Made by a program: the position numbers and the translations under genes. Shown piece by piece: positions 1-12,625 of a stretch of DNA of 64,000 nt. The stretch is taken from contig NC_043981.1 in the NCBI RefSeq assembly GCF_902150065.1, positions 15,364,501 to 15,428,500 of the forward strand. The letters run 5' to 3'. Below the pieces are notes generated by a model. It was not told where the DNA came from. It did no database searches and saw only the letters and a list, made by a program, of their open reading frames with translations. The number at the start of each line of letters is the position of its first letter. The stretch's first letter is position 1. This DNA comes from Myripristis murdjan. Its lineage: Eukaryota > Chordata > Actinopteri > Holocentriformes > Holocentridae.

Positions 1-3000
1 CATCGTTTACCACTATGCACTCATCATCCTTTACTTTTTACCTCCTCTCTGCCTTTCTTTCCATCCTCACGTTCCTCTTTACAGTCCCTTCCTCCTTCCA
101 CGCTTTATTTCTTGGTAAATCTCACTTAAAAAGACCACACCATAAAGGGATTCCTCAGTTTTAGTTGGTGATTTTTCAACGTGTAGCACGTGCCACAACT
201 TTGCTTGCTAGCCTCTAGCTAGCGGCACCCTTTGTTTTTCATTGAGTAACGCTAGCTGTCCTAACAAGCCACTTGAGGGGAAACTGAGGGAGGAATTTTG
301 AAATTTTCCCCATTGTGATGAGTGTCTGAACGAAGAAGACCAGCTAAATTCTTAAGTCATGGTGTTCCTCTAACCCCTTAGAGTGGATGGGTGCTATAAG
401 ATTGTGAATCAGATGAATTAGCTGTAGATCAGTTTGAAAATCCATCGTTGGGTTTCACCTTGGTCTTATGTTTGGGGTTCAAAGTCTTGTAGTTTGCTTC
501 CACTCTCAGCCAGCCAGACTTCCTGTGTAGCTCCACATTGCAACTCTGAATTCAGTACATGGATGGCCAGGTTGTGACTCACCGGCCAAACACTTTCCCA
601 AAAGAAAAAGGATAAGAAAAAATGCAGAAATTTATATCTAAATATAATTTCAGCACTGGTTGAGGTGTTCATCACTTACATGAGAAATATCTAAGCATCC
701 TCAGAAGTAACCACATTAGTTGCAAGGTGGTTTTATTTTGTTCAAAAAGTATTCAACCATGAATTCGCCCAGGTCTGAGGAGAGGCAACACGGAGACGAA
801 GGAAATTAAACTGAAACGTCCAGACAGTAGGTCTGTCAGGAGACGTGGGATGGTTGCCCCTTAGCGACGATGCTAGTAAACGCTGACTCTTGGGACTTGT
901 GGTTCTTAATTTCACAGGTACAAATGACTGCATTTTCTTTCTTTGTAACAAAACAAAATGGAGGATCATTTGTTTATGTACTGTGCCTTTAAGAATTAGA
1001 ACTTTATCTCGATGATTTTTTCTTTATTTCCATACGTAACTGGCCAGAAGTATGGGCCAACTGTGACTGAAATATGTATTTAATTTCATATTTGGGCTTA
1101 AATGCTTTTTCTGTTTTATTTATATTTGGAAGGAAAACAAACTAGGCTTGAACTAAATCAAACCTTGGCAAAAAAACAAAAAAGAAAAAAGAAAAAAAAA
1201 AACTGCGATGGCGCGACCGCGCGATTCCTTATTCGTCCATTGAAGTTCAAATTTGTCACAGGGTCTCTGATGAGCTGGTTCTCAAAAGCATCTTACTACA
1301 ATTATTATATTAACCGGTTCTTTAAAACACCCTTATCCAGAGTAACTCGCACTGGGCATGACTGAACAAACGAGAGAGGAGTGACCCAGTGCAAACAATA
1401 GAATACAGTAGAGCAGTAAAATAAGTGTATCACCAATGTCACTTTAAGCTTGGTTTAAAATAATGAAAAAGTAGTTCTAGGCAGCTCAAAACATCTGTAG
1501 GAATTACAGGAGAGCATCTTCACACCAAGGCAGTGCACGTGGATTGTCATTGTGGTGATATGCTTTTGGGAAACCGAGCCACGCTGACGGACCGACACGT
1601 CACATCGAGAGCTCTGGTCTGGGCTTCAGGTTGGGTTTCCCAAAGCCATCCTGTCACTAATTCTCGGACCGTTTCATGTCAGTATCAGAGCCACTGACAG
1701 GAGTTTGGCCTCGTCGTGCAGCGGCTGCCATGTTGCTGCCTCTTTTCTAGCATTAAGAAGTGTGGCTGCACATGTGGAACAGTGTGGGTAGGCCAGTGAG
1801 ATGACAAACAACCTAATTCTGTTTCACGTCAGATTGGATTCACGATAGATTTACCATATGAGACGATACTACTTACAAATAGACCTGTAACGATTTTTAT
1901 AGTCTCCGATATCTCCCAGTTTGCATCACAAATCAAGGATTGGCAACATGGCAACAAGTCCACCGTCAGCGGTCCAGGGTAATAATAGGGCTGTACCCAA
2001 CTCACAATTTCCAGAGTCGACTCAGAGTCGGCCTTCCAGTACAACAAATCAACTACTTGACTGTTCTGTCCTCTGTCATTTTCCAGTTAATAATTCCAAT
2101 TACATTCCAATTATATCTACCACTTCTAAAGGATATACAGCCCAAATTTTTCCATCGCTGTTGTAATATATTCCCATATCTCAACCCCAGTGAATATAAA
2201 AAACACAAATCTCTGACTCCACCTTTTGAGTCTAGGACAGACGATTCGACTCGTCGACTAGATGATGAACCCCAAACTTAGCACTAATATTCAACCTTAT
2301 ACACTCAACTTTACATGTGTAAAGGTGAGCGGTGAGGTTTTCTCATGGTTGTTTGTAAATCTGTGAAGAAAAAGCATTTCCAGCATGAGCGATATGACGT
2401 GATCATAACATTAAAGTGTGTTTGAGCTCACATGGCTGCCGCTGAAAACGGCCACGGCCAGACTCTTGGACTCAGTGTCTGTGGCTCGTAGACTGACTCT
2501 TAGTGCCACCATGCTCTTGGGAAACTGACTCCAGCTCCGCCACAGACGTTGAAACCCTTGTTTGCCAAAACCTTCTTTCAAGGGTAAACAAAACAACAAC
2601 AACAACACCAACAAAAGATCAAAAGAGTTCAAATTTTTCTTGCTCACTCTATCCTGGAGAGTTACATGAAGAGTCTTCTCTAAAATAAGCCATTCCAGTT
2701 TAGTCATCTAGGTCTTTAAGATGATACATTGAGGTCAGGGATAAAAATGCAGACTGGGCTACTCTGACCTGCCCCATTTCAAAGCAGGGACAACTGGGGC
2801 TTCCAGACGGATAGAGCAAGAACAAATCTGACAAACTGTTTCTCTTTGGTGACAAGATACGAGATTACCATGGTAATCTTACATTTGAGTGATGTAATTA
2901 CCCTGTTAGCCCTGTTTGGCCCTGTGGTTGAAACCAGCTTCTAAGGGGGCAGTCGACAGCGCCCAGGATGTCCAAGTTTCATCCCTGATTGAGATTCTTA

Positions 3001-6000
3001 ACAGGAAGCCCACTGTCCATTTTAACTATGCAGTGGTCGAGGTTCAATTCCCCACTTAAAATGTGCAGCGGCGAAGCAAAGTCATTGTTGCTGTTGCTGC
3101 CCCGGTGGGACGCATTTATTGATTTACAGCAGGGGTTTGATTTGTTTTGTTTACATGAGCCACTTCAGTGGAAGGAAATTGATACAGTAGATTAAATGTA
3201 AATGTTAAACAGATTGAAGTGACGACTAACTGATGAAGAAATTCAAGTGGAAGAAAAGAGACAAGAATCTCCAATTAAACTAGCGTAGGAATCACAAATG
3301 AAACAACACTTGCCGTGTAGAAAGTTAAGTTGGATTGCTTGCTGTTGGACCACACAGTGCCTGGGCAGCTTAGCTCAGTGGGCAATTTTTACAGATTATA
3401 TATATATATATACACATATATATATATATTTCTAAGGCATGTGCCAATGCCTTCATCCCATCAAATTGCCCACTGACTTTGAGAAATGTCTAGGCTGGAT
3501 CAAGGCAACAAAAACATATGCGAGTGTTGTTGTTTTCTGGTCAAGGAGTTAAAAATGCCAAGCAAAAATGGGAACTCTGCAGCAGGCTTTTAATTTCGTT
3601 ACACATTTTCATCGACCCTCTCTTCTGTGTTCTATGGCTACTTAAGAATCAAGATCATTTTTAGGTCAAACAATCTTTTTCCCCCCCTTTAGGCGAGTGC
3701 AGTTGTTAGAGGTTCGGAAAATAAGACCGCTCCGACCCTAGAGGCATATGAAGGAAAACCACTGAAGTTTGCAGAAATGTTATCCAGTGGCCAGTTAAAT
3801 CGGAGACATGAAAGTTTCAGAGGCCTCGGGGTTTGAAGCAGAAAGCAGGTCATGTACAAATTGGATTTTCCAAAAGCATCTTGGCATCCAGACAGTAACC
3901 TCTTTGTTTTTCTGTCGTAAGTTCATGATGGGAGAGTTGAGTTTGCTGCCGAGATACCTTTGGAAAGCCTGCACCATGTCAGGTTATTGAATATAATGCT
4001 CACCTTTAGCTAGAGTAGGACCATCAGAGAAAGTAGTTTATTCACACCTTTAATCACGACCGTATCAATGGTGGGGGATCGGCTGGCATTTCCCACTAAA
4101 TCTTATGTTGCTATTCAGGAAGAAGACATAACCAGCCAGAAGACAGATGTTAGTAACTGAACAATAAGTTGAAGAGGAAAGTGCAAATGACAATCAATTA
4201 CAGGATGATTTGTTGAATGACAAAAAAAAAACAAACCTAAACACACTTTACACATAAACAGAACTCTCTTTGAAGGACTTAAGTTATATTAATTTTCCCC
4301 GAAAACCTGTTGGACGCAAGTGAAGGCTTTACATTAATATTTTCATTATTTAACATAATCTGATATAACAATTATTTAGGAAAAAACTGAGTCTTGCAGT
4401 TGATTGCCATGTACTGGACGGGATATTGGCATCCAAGGCCTGACTGGAAGACTAACACGACTGAAACACATAAATGAAGATTTAAGAAAGTGATCAAATT
4501 AGCCAGTAATCTGGATTATCAACAACTGCTTGAATGTAGCAGGAAACTAAGTGAGCTCACAAGATTGTTAGTTAGTTAGTAGGCAAGCTACCTGAGTCTA
4601 GATTTCAGTAGCCAGCCACAGATTGTTATTAATCCTTCCTGTTTCTCGATAGCAGTTTGTTTCCATTACGTTAATTAATGGGGAATCTGTGAAAAAAAGA
4701 TAAATGTTCGTCCAGTTCCCAGTATGTCTGTGAAGCTGTTCTTGGTTCAGTCGGGCATAAACTTGCTTACTCCCAAGTGAGATGAGTTCATGTCGACTGT
4801 GGAAATGTGCGTATTTTCACATTTGAAAGTTACTGTAAAGCTTTTGCTGCTTTACATAAGGCAAATGAAGGACAGCTGACTAATCCCGGAGGGTTGATCA
4901 GATGCACTTGTTTGTTAATGTTCCCTTTCGGAGCGCCGCCTGCTTCCTTGGGATTTAAATGCTCCTTTTTTTTTCTTCTAGTACCAGTTTCAGATGTACT
5001 CCCACCCCACCACGTTTTTATTAGGCCTTTTTTTCCTGCAGAATGTGAAAAAAAAGACTGCATGAAAGCTTGATAAACCGACTGCCAGCTTCCATGTTGC
5101 TTCTAAAATGTAGGACATCTCAGTTGGACCTTTGAGTCCCAAAATGTAGGACAAAGATTAAGTTTCCAGGTCATAGTGTCCCAAATCCCTCTGAAACGCC
5201 AGTGTTTCATTTGTCTCATGCAAGTCATTGACAGTTGTGTTTGTTACAGGTATACCTTCACATTTCTAATATTTCTTAACCACACATTTTTCACAGGGAA
5301 GTGTTTGTTTTTCTGATGATAAAATGGCAGCTGTTTGTACATGCAGCATTTCCATTTTGAGGCCGCGTGAATGAGAGTCAGAATTAGGAAACGTCATCTC
5401 TGGTCTCTCGTGAAAACCTTGTGATGTTCCTGGCATAACATGAAACGTGTTGGCAGTTATCAGGGATGTTTAAACATGCACTTTACACAAAACGACTCGT
5501 CGCCTCCATGCACAGAGGATAAACAGGCAGATGCATTGCAAGCTGAAATCAGTTACTTGAGAGCGTAATATATTTTTTCAAAAAAAGGCCAAAAACCCAA
5601 ATTCACTGGTCTTGTTTCAACTCAGTCTGATGGGAAACAAGTCAGGTCTGTTACGTTCGCCAGAAAGCTCAATCTGGCAGTGTTACATATTCCCTGAGTG
5701 AATTTGTTAGCGTTTGTAATTCAGTGTCCATGGCTATCAATGGCCACAACCTCACTGTGGCATCTCTATTGTTTCCTTTAAATAGTTATAATTATTACGA
5801 TAATAATGATGTCAAATGCTGCTTTCTGTGGTAACTATTCAGCAAGTGAAGGCTAAATATCAAAATGTAGGAGTATCCCTTAAAAATGACATGAAAGCTG
5901 TGTATGGTTCATGCGGAGACACTGGTGGGAGGTGCAGCCCACAAGTGATGAAGGCAGGAAACAGCATTGACGAATCGTTTGTTCACATCTAACCAGGGAA

Positions 6001-6418
6001 CGGTGTGAAGCCAAGACTTCACCTTACCTCACTTTATGCCTAAATCTCCTTCGAAAGAGCAGTGTAATCCAGTGTAATCCAGCAGTGTCGTTTATCTCAG
6101 TTTACCGAGGCCCACCCATCGTTCTTAGTTACTACTGAGCCGTGTTGGATGGTAGCCACCTCCGTTAGTAGCAGTACACCCCCCCCCCCTCCGTTCCACC
6201 TGGACACTGAACGTTTAAGTGCAATAGATCAATAATCTGTTTAGTGGCTTGCTTTTCACTTTGGCATCTTGGAGACCCTTTGCATGAATTCTGTTTTGTG
6301 TCCTTAGTCTGTGCTCACTTGGATTCGGGGCGCCAAACGGTGCAAGTGAACGCAACCCATACTCTTGAGAAGTGCATGGTGCCTTTTACATCACACTGAC
6401 GTTCAAAACATAATAGTC
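1..6418. other. Gene-free stretch with low-complexity tracts
   Basis: No exon with recognisable protein similarity was found on either strand; the open frames are all short and of ordinary genomic composition. Visible content includes A-rich runs near 1170-1200, an alternating TA tract around 3396-3430, an 18-bp perfect palindrome at 2862-2879, and TTTCCCAA / TTGGGAAA words around 1565-1650 and 2507-2520 of the kind common in fish dispersed repeats. It lies downstream of the minus-strand gene tgds. It could be intergenic or part of a long 3' untranslated region of a plus-strand gene outside the window; the sequence does not decide. Confidence 0.6.
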
Positions 6419-6681
6419 AGGGCTGGGTATTGGAAATTTGTTCGATATGGATTCGAGATCTAAAATTCATTACCAACTATTCTAAAATGATGTTTTTTTT
6501 TTTTTTTCGGTATCTTTCATTGGCGGCAGGAAGTAAATTTGAATATGCGCTGTCTCAAATTTTACATTTGATACTTAATACGTGCCATGCTCTTTATTTC
6601 CTCTGTCCACACTCTTATTTACAAATCCAGCATTTTCAGTGTCTTTCCAATGCCTTAAATTCAAGAGCGGCACCCAGCCCT
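6419..6681. mobile_element. Small MITE-like element with terminal inverted repeats
   Basis: The stretch opens with AGGGCTGGGTATTGG and closes with CACCCAGCCCT, so the ends are inverted repeats of about 9-10 bases. The interior is AT-rich and non-coding with a long T run near 6491-6507. Flanks resemble each other loosely (TAATAGTC and AATATGTC), which could be a worn 8-bp target duplication as in hAT elements. GGGCTGGGTAT ends are frequent in fish non-autonomous DNA transposons. Family assignment is uncertain. Confidence 0.5.
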
Positions 6682-6868
6682 AATATGTCGTCATGGTAAC
6701 TTACAGTTCAATGGTGCTATACTCCCATCGCTGCGGCCGAGCGGCCCCTCTGTTTCTGGTAGAAGCCCATCAAGTTTTACAAGAAAAAAAAAAAAACAAC
6801 AACTTTATTTTATTGCACATTAGTATTTTATGTCTTCTGGAACACGCGTCCTTCAAAACCTCAGAGAG

Positions 6869-6900
<32 letters not shown>

Positions 6901-9900
6901 AAGAGAGTGAGTGAGCGAGTGAAGAGTTGCAGCTGAGTGAACCTAGATGTCAAAAAATGGAGATGGTCCGTCGCACCTCCCAGTGTGTGTGGGTGTGTGT
7001 GTGTGTGTGTGTTCGTGTGTGTGTGTGTGTTAAACTGGGGAAGGGTTCACCCAGCTATGAAGCCGAGTTTCTTTGGGACCAGGGGGAATTCTAGTTAACA
7101 GTAACCGAGGGATTCAGCTATTTGCACACACAGAGTACTAGAGTCTACTTTCGCTGCTAGTTTGTGTAATTTATCGAGCATTTTTGAGAAATATTTATTT
7201 TTATAAGCCTAATAAAAAGTTGATATTTTAACAGTGACTTGACCAAAAGACAGTAAACAAAAACACTGGCACTTGAATGTCGAATGTCATTGGTATGAGT
7301 GGAAATTTCTATTTTTCTGGGGTAGTGTGAGCTTTTTAATGTTAAAGATGCAACGTGTAGGGATTTCTCTTTAAATATATCACTGTGTGTGGAAGAAAAA
7401 AAAACAAAAAAAACTGTGAAGACATATTCAAATGCAAGCCAAAAAACCCCTCAACCATCGCCGTTACCAAATCTACACTCAGATGATCTGCTTGTGTTCT
7501 CTATTTGTCCTTGATATTGGCAGGAAAAAAAAAGATCCTTTGGTTGTAAGGTAAATTATATATCAAAATATTACAAATGATGAAAAAGGCCAGTAGAAAG
7601 CAGCTCACCAGGGGCTGTAGAGTGTAGCGCTGATGGTTGTTCTCAATATTAACTTGATGGTGATGTATTTAGAGAAAATCCTACACGGGTTACCTTTAAA
7701 GTCATATTGGACTCAGTATCAGATCCATAACCTGTTCCTGCAACAGGATCCATTGCCAATAAGGATAATCTACCGTAATCAGTCGTTTTTAATTGGCAAA
7801 GAAAATTTGAGACGATACAACCACCAATGCCAAGGTTTGGATTAAAAAAAAAAAAAAGATGTTTAAAAAAAACACAAAAAAACAAAAACGTTGCGATCGA
7901 AAAACCATTTTCTAAAAAAGAACAAAACATGCAGTACAAAAAACAAAAGTGTCCAGGTTCTTCTCCAAGTCAATTCTGTTTTTTTTTTTTTTTATTATTA
8001 TTATTTTAATTTTCATTTGAGTTGTTTTTTTCTTTTCCTTCCCCCTTAACACCCTTGTTGTGAGTGTCTGGCAAGTGGCGATTCTTTCAAGTCTTTGTAA
8101 CACAGAATTAAATGTGGTTCTATTGCTATGTTGTTGTAATTTGCATTTCTCAGGCCTCTGTGTGCTGGTGCTCTATTGGAGGGGATTTCTGGCTAATTAG
8201 AAATGGAGAAAGTGTATTTACCGCTGGCCAAAGATGCATCTGATTGGTTGTAAACAGCTAGATGAGAAATATGTCGTACAAGAAGATCATTTTTCTTCTG
8301 GAAATAGACTCAGTAGACCTAAATGCAGCGTAGCCACAAGATGTCTTTTGGGGTCTTTTGCTCGACTGCAGCAGCCTCACGCCCCCTTTGGGTTGTCAAA
8401 AGGCATTCTGGGAAATGTAGGACATCACGAACCGAAGCAGGGAAAGTTGAGTTCACCAACAAAAACAAGTTAATTCCAACATTTCATCCCAGAATAACTC
8501 CTGGGATGCATGTAACATCACACACTCTCACTGATGTAAAAGCATCAGAAGGGTCGACTCTTCCTTTTAAGACTTAGAATCTGAGAGAAAAATGCACTTT
8601 TAATTTGGTGAATCAGGAAAAACTGTCTATTTATTTAATAGGAAAGGACAGGACTGGCTTCACTTCACTTTGAATTTGATCACATCTAGAATTTGGCACA
8701 ATTAGGTAGTTATATAGAACAAGGCAGCAAAAGTGCACAAATAAACTAAAATGTACATATTTGAATTGAATATTAATAGAGGCCAGCACGGCTGCCATTC
8801 CTGGCTGGCCAGACCCCTCAGCATGGACACGCAGCACCACTGGCCTGGTAGTTAGTATTTGCTTTGTGTATTAGTTTAGCAGCTGTGCACGAAGACGAGC
8901 ACTGCACGAAGACAAAAAAGCAACAAAAAAACAACAAAAAAAGACCTATTTGTGCATTTATTCTGATTTTACCACAATTAAAAGTTTGGATTTGCTAATG
9001 TGTAACCCGTCTGTTTTGTCTTTTTGCTTACGTGTGTGTGTCAAATCCTGGAAGAGTCTACAGATGTTGAGATAGCGGAGCAGAAACAAAACCAGTCCAT
9101 CTCAAAGTCACTGTGAAATTGTTTATTTCCAGTTAAATACTTTCTTACAGTGTTGTATGAAAAACTTCTCTTTGGATTAAATACAAAAACAATATAAACT
9201 GACTGGACTCTGAAAATAAATTTGGCTGCAATTCCCTACTTCCCCCATGTATTCCAACTGGGAGCTGACCAGTTCAACTACCATTCACTTTTATTTGCTC
9301 TTATTATCCCCGATCACCAATATAGCTCTCTGAAAGTGTACATGATTTTTCACAGATTATATTAACGCTACAGCCCACAGACATTGTGACTTCCTACCAG
9401 GGAAAACGGAGTAGAATAGCCCTTCATGTTGGAATCCCAAGTAGGAAACACAAAAGACGTCTTAACCACCCGAGTTTTATCAGATGCAGTTATGTGACGT
9501 CATGTCAACATGGTGACATAAACCGTGGACACTTCACTGTGCTACTTTTACCTTTATAATCCTCAAAATGCACTCAAAATCAGATTTTTTTTGGCATTGC
9601 ACAGTGTTTCTTCTATAATACGTCTGTGGTAAATGGTTATATTTATAATATTTAAATAAGCTGCACCACAGTTACTAACAACTGATGGAGCGTGCACCTT
9701 TAAAAATAAATAAATTCTTGCAGGGTAAGATTTTGTGTCGGCTAAGCAAAGTTGCACTGATGTCTGTTTTTCTTCCCTGCTTTTTCTTTTCTGAGCTGGA
9801 TGACTGGAATGCATAGAAGTTGGAATAACAACCTGCCTGCTGGGAATTGCTGACTTCCGACTTTGAACGCTTAAGACTGGACAAACAAAACAAACTTAAA

Positions 9901-10280
9901 AAAAAAAAAAAAAAAAAAGACACTTTCTCAGCTGAATTCAAATCAGCGCTGAGACCTAAGTGCATTCAGTTCCAGCTGAAATGCTGAATTGTTAGAAGCA
10001 GGTTTTAGGGAAAATCTGCCATCATGTTGCCCAGCAGTCCAAGACCTTGTGGCCCAAGGATAATGTGGAGACCGGCATCAGTTTGGCTGTCGTCCACACG
10101 TTATGTACTGCATGAACATTAATGCACTGATTTTTCTTTGTTAGTAATCTCTGCACCTCACGGTTCTTGCAACTTGCAAGGTTTGCAACTTCCAGACTTG
10201 CTCCAATAATTAAGAGAAACCGCCTGAGAGGAAAAAAAAAAAAAAAAGTCAGTCAAATTGCTAGGAGCAGCTGAGGCTCC
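6682..10280. other. Gene-free stretch downstream of tgds
   Basis: No recognisable coding exon. It contains (GT)n/(GA)n microsatellites at about 6870-6905 and 6983-7030, A runs near 7846-7858 and 9900-9918, and a T-rich tract near 7979-8010. The last part (roughly 9,000-10,280) probably includes the tgds 3' untranslated region on the minus strand; AATAAA complements (TTTATT) occur near 9122 and 9290, but none is clearly the used site. Confidence 0.5.
6868..7030. repeat. (GT)n / (GA)n microsatellite cluster
   Basis: Two GT tracts (about 6869-6885 and 6983-7030, interrupted) and an adjoining GA tract (about 6886-6905) are seen directly. Several short open frames here are only translations of the dinucleotide repeats. 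Confidence 0.85.
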
Positions 10281-10382
10281 TCATTGGTCGGTAGCACTTT
10301 CAAACTTGCTGCCGATTGGTCCTCGAACTTCTGATGTATCCGCCCAGAAGTCCGGATTGTCCTGGTACCACTTGACTGGAGG

Positions 10383-10413
<31 letters not shown>

Positions 10414-11293
10414 TGATAATTAGGAGTGGATACTGAATAGCAATGCCAAACATAGCCAGTTCTTTGTGTGTTGAATGAATATGGCAGAAAGTATTTTCTC
10501 CACTTTTTACAGTAGAATTTAAACTTCCTGTGGATGGTATGTTACACTGTATACACAACTATCAGAAAAAACACTATCAGCTGCTGTACTTATTCTTGGG
10601 GACAGACAGCCAATACTGACTCTGTGCTGATAGAAAGCTAAAATAGGATATTGGTATCTAAATGTAAGTAACTTCATTTTCAGGCTATTTCTTCCACAGG
10701 ATGCCAGATCTGTAATGGAGAATCATGGATTACGTCTACACTGTTCACTAAAACAAATATTAACATCAGTGAGACTGTTTGTAATTTAACTTATTTTTAA
10801 AGGCCGCATTTTTCCGCCTGCATATTTTGGTGAAATAACCTGCGGATTATGGAATACTGGGAAAGCTGTCCGTCTGATGTTTCCATCCTGCTTTCTATCT
10901 TACAGTGGATGAGTGTTTTCAGTGTATTAAACATAATAATATTGGTGTACCAGTCTGTCTGATGCCCTCAGCCCAGGACACCTCGGCCCTCCATCCCAGC
11001 TGCTGCAGCTTCTCACAACTGATGGGATAACGCAGATCCACTCGCGGCCTGCAGGTCGAGGGAACAGAAGGTCAGAGAGAGCCAAATGTGACCAAACATC
11101 CATGCATACTTGTGAGAAATCGGATTAAAATGTCAAATTAGAAAAAAAGAGTCTGACTTGGAGCAGTGCAGCTGCACTTAGAGAAGACGCACTGGACAGA
11201 AAAAGGCAGTGTAACAAGGATTTATGTTGACTTACCTGTCAGGTACAAACTCAAGCCAGTCGTTCAGTTCAGAGTCAGGCACATTCTTTACCT

Positions 11294-11328
<35 letters not shown>

Positions 11329-11403
11329 AGATGTTTATCTCCACCAGAGGACAGAAGCCACACTGTCAAGGAGTCAGAGGAGGTTTTTATCTCCTCTACT
11401 CTC

Positions 11404-11446
<43 letters not shown>

Positions 11447-12554
11447 TGCCTTAAAATCATATTCAACTCAGTCACATTCAGGCATCAGTCTGCTTAGGAG
11501 GCTGCACATCCACAGACTGACAGGCAGAACGTTTATATTGGACTTTTTGTAAGCTTGAGCACTACATATTACATTTTATTTTTCATATTTCCCATTCAGT
11601 GTACTTGGTTTTGTTTTACTGAGATGTGAGATCTAAGATCTGCACCTCACTAAATGCACTCCTCTAGTGCATTTTGACAGCACAAGCATCATGCATAAGG
11701 ATTTCCTTTTTTACATGCAGATTCTCACACAAAAACATGAATTCCTACATATTTCTGTGCATTGTCTACACAGTAAATATTACCATGTGCTGTTTGTGGA
11801 CAGTTTTCTGTACTCATGCTACCTCTCTTCTGTAAATATCCACTGCACATTTCTCTCACGCTGGTGCATTAAACCCACCATCTTGATCAGCTCCCTGGCC
11901 AGCTGCACGATGGGAATCTCATAGCTTGTCCCCACGTTGTAGACTTCTCCCACAATCCCCTTTTCCAGAACTGTCAGGAAAGCCTCGATGACGTCGTCAA
12001 CAAACAGGAAGTGCCGGGATTTGGGGAGCGTTCCGTGGATGGTGCTGAGGCAGAGAGAAGGATGGGAGTGCTGCGGGTTTAGTGCCACGTTTCTTTTTCT
12101 TTATCGAATGTGTGAGACGGTTAGGGAAGGCGGCTTAGGACGAGGATGTTGAAAAAAAAAAAAAAAAAAAAAACACAACAGAAAACAAGCGTTTGGTAAA
12201 ATCTGCCACAAACAGAAGGAACATTACAATAAAAGCTTACCATTTCTTGTTCATTTTCAAGAGATTTAGAAATCTGGGAATGACCTGAGACATAAACACA
12301 GAACAGACTTATCAGTGTGAGACAAGGTGGCATAAATTTCTCTAAAAAGCATGGATGAACTTAATTTGCATTCCCCACTACTGTTTTGTCTTTTTTAAAA
12401 ACTAAGAAATCTGACACCAACTCATGCCTTCAGTCGGTGTCCCGTACCTTCTCAGTGAACTGCCTGGGCCCGTAGACGTTGTTGCTCCTGGTGATGATGA
12501 TGGGAAACTGGTGATGCAAAGATGAAGAAGCGTTAAACAACCATACCGATGATA

Positions 12555-12625
<71 letters not shown>

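Noticed and set aside
1986-2143. Possible tiny MITE with GGGCTGTA / TACAGCCC ends
   Set aside because: The inverted match is only eight bases and no target duplication is evident, so chance cannot be excluded.
3396-3430. Possible TA-rich origin or hairpin
   Set aside because: It is a plain alternating TA/CA microsatellite; nothing else supports a function.
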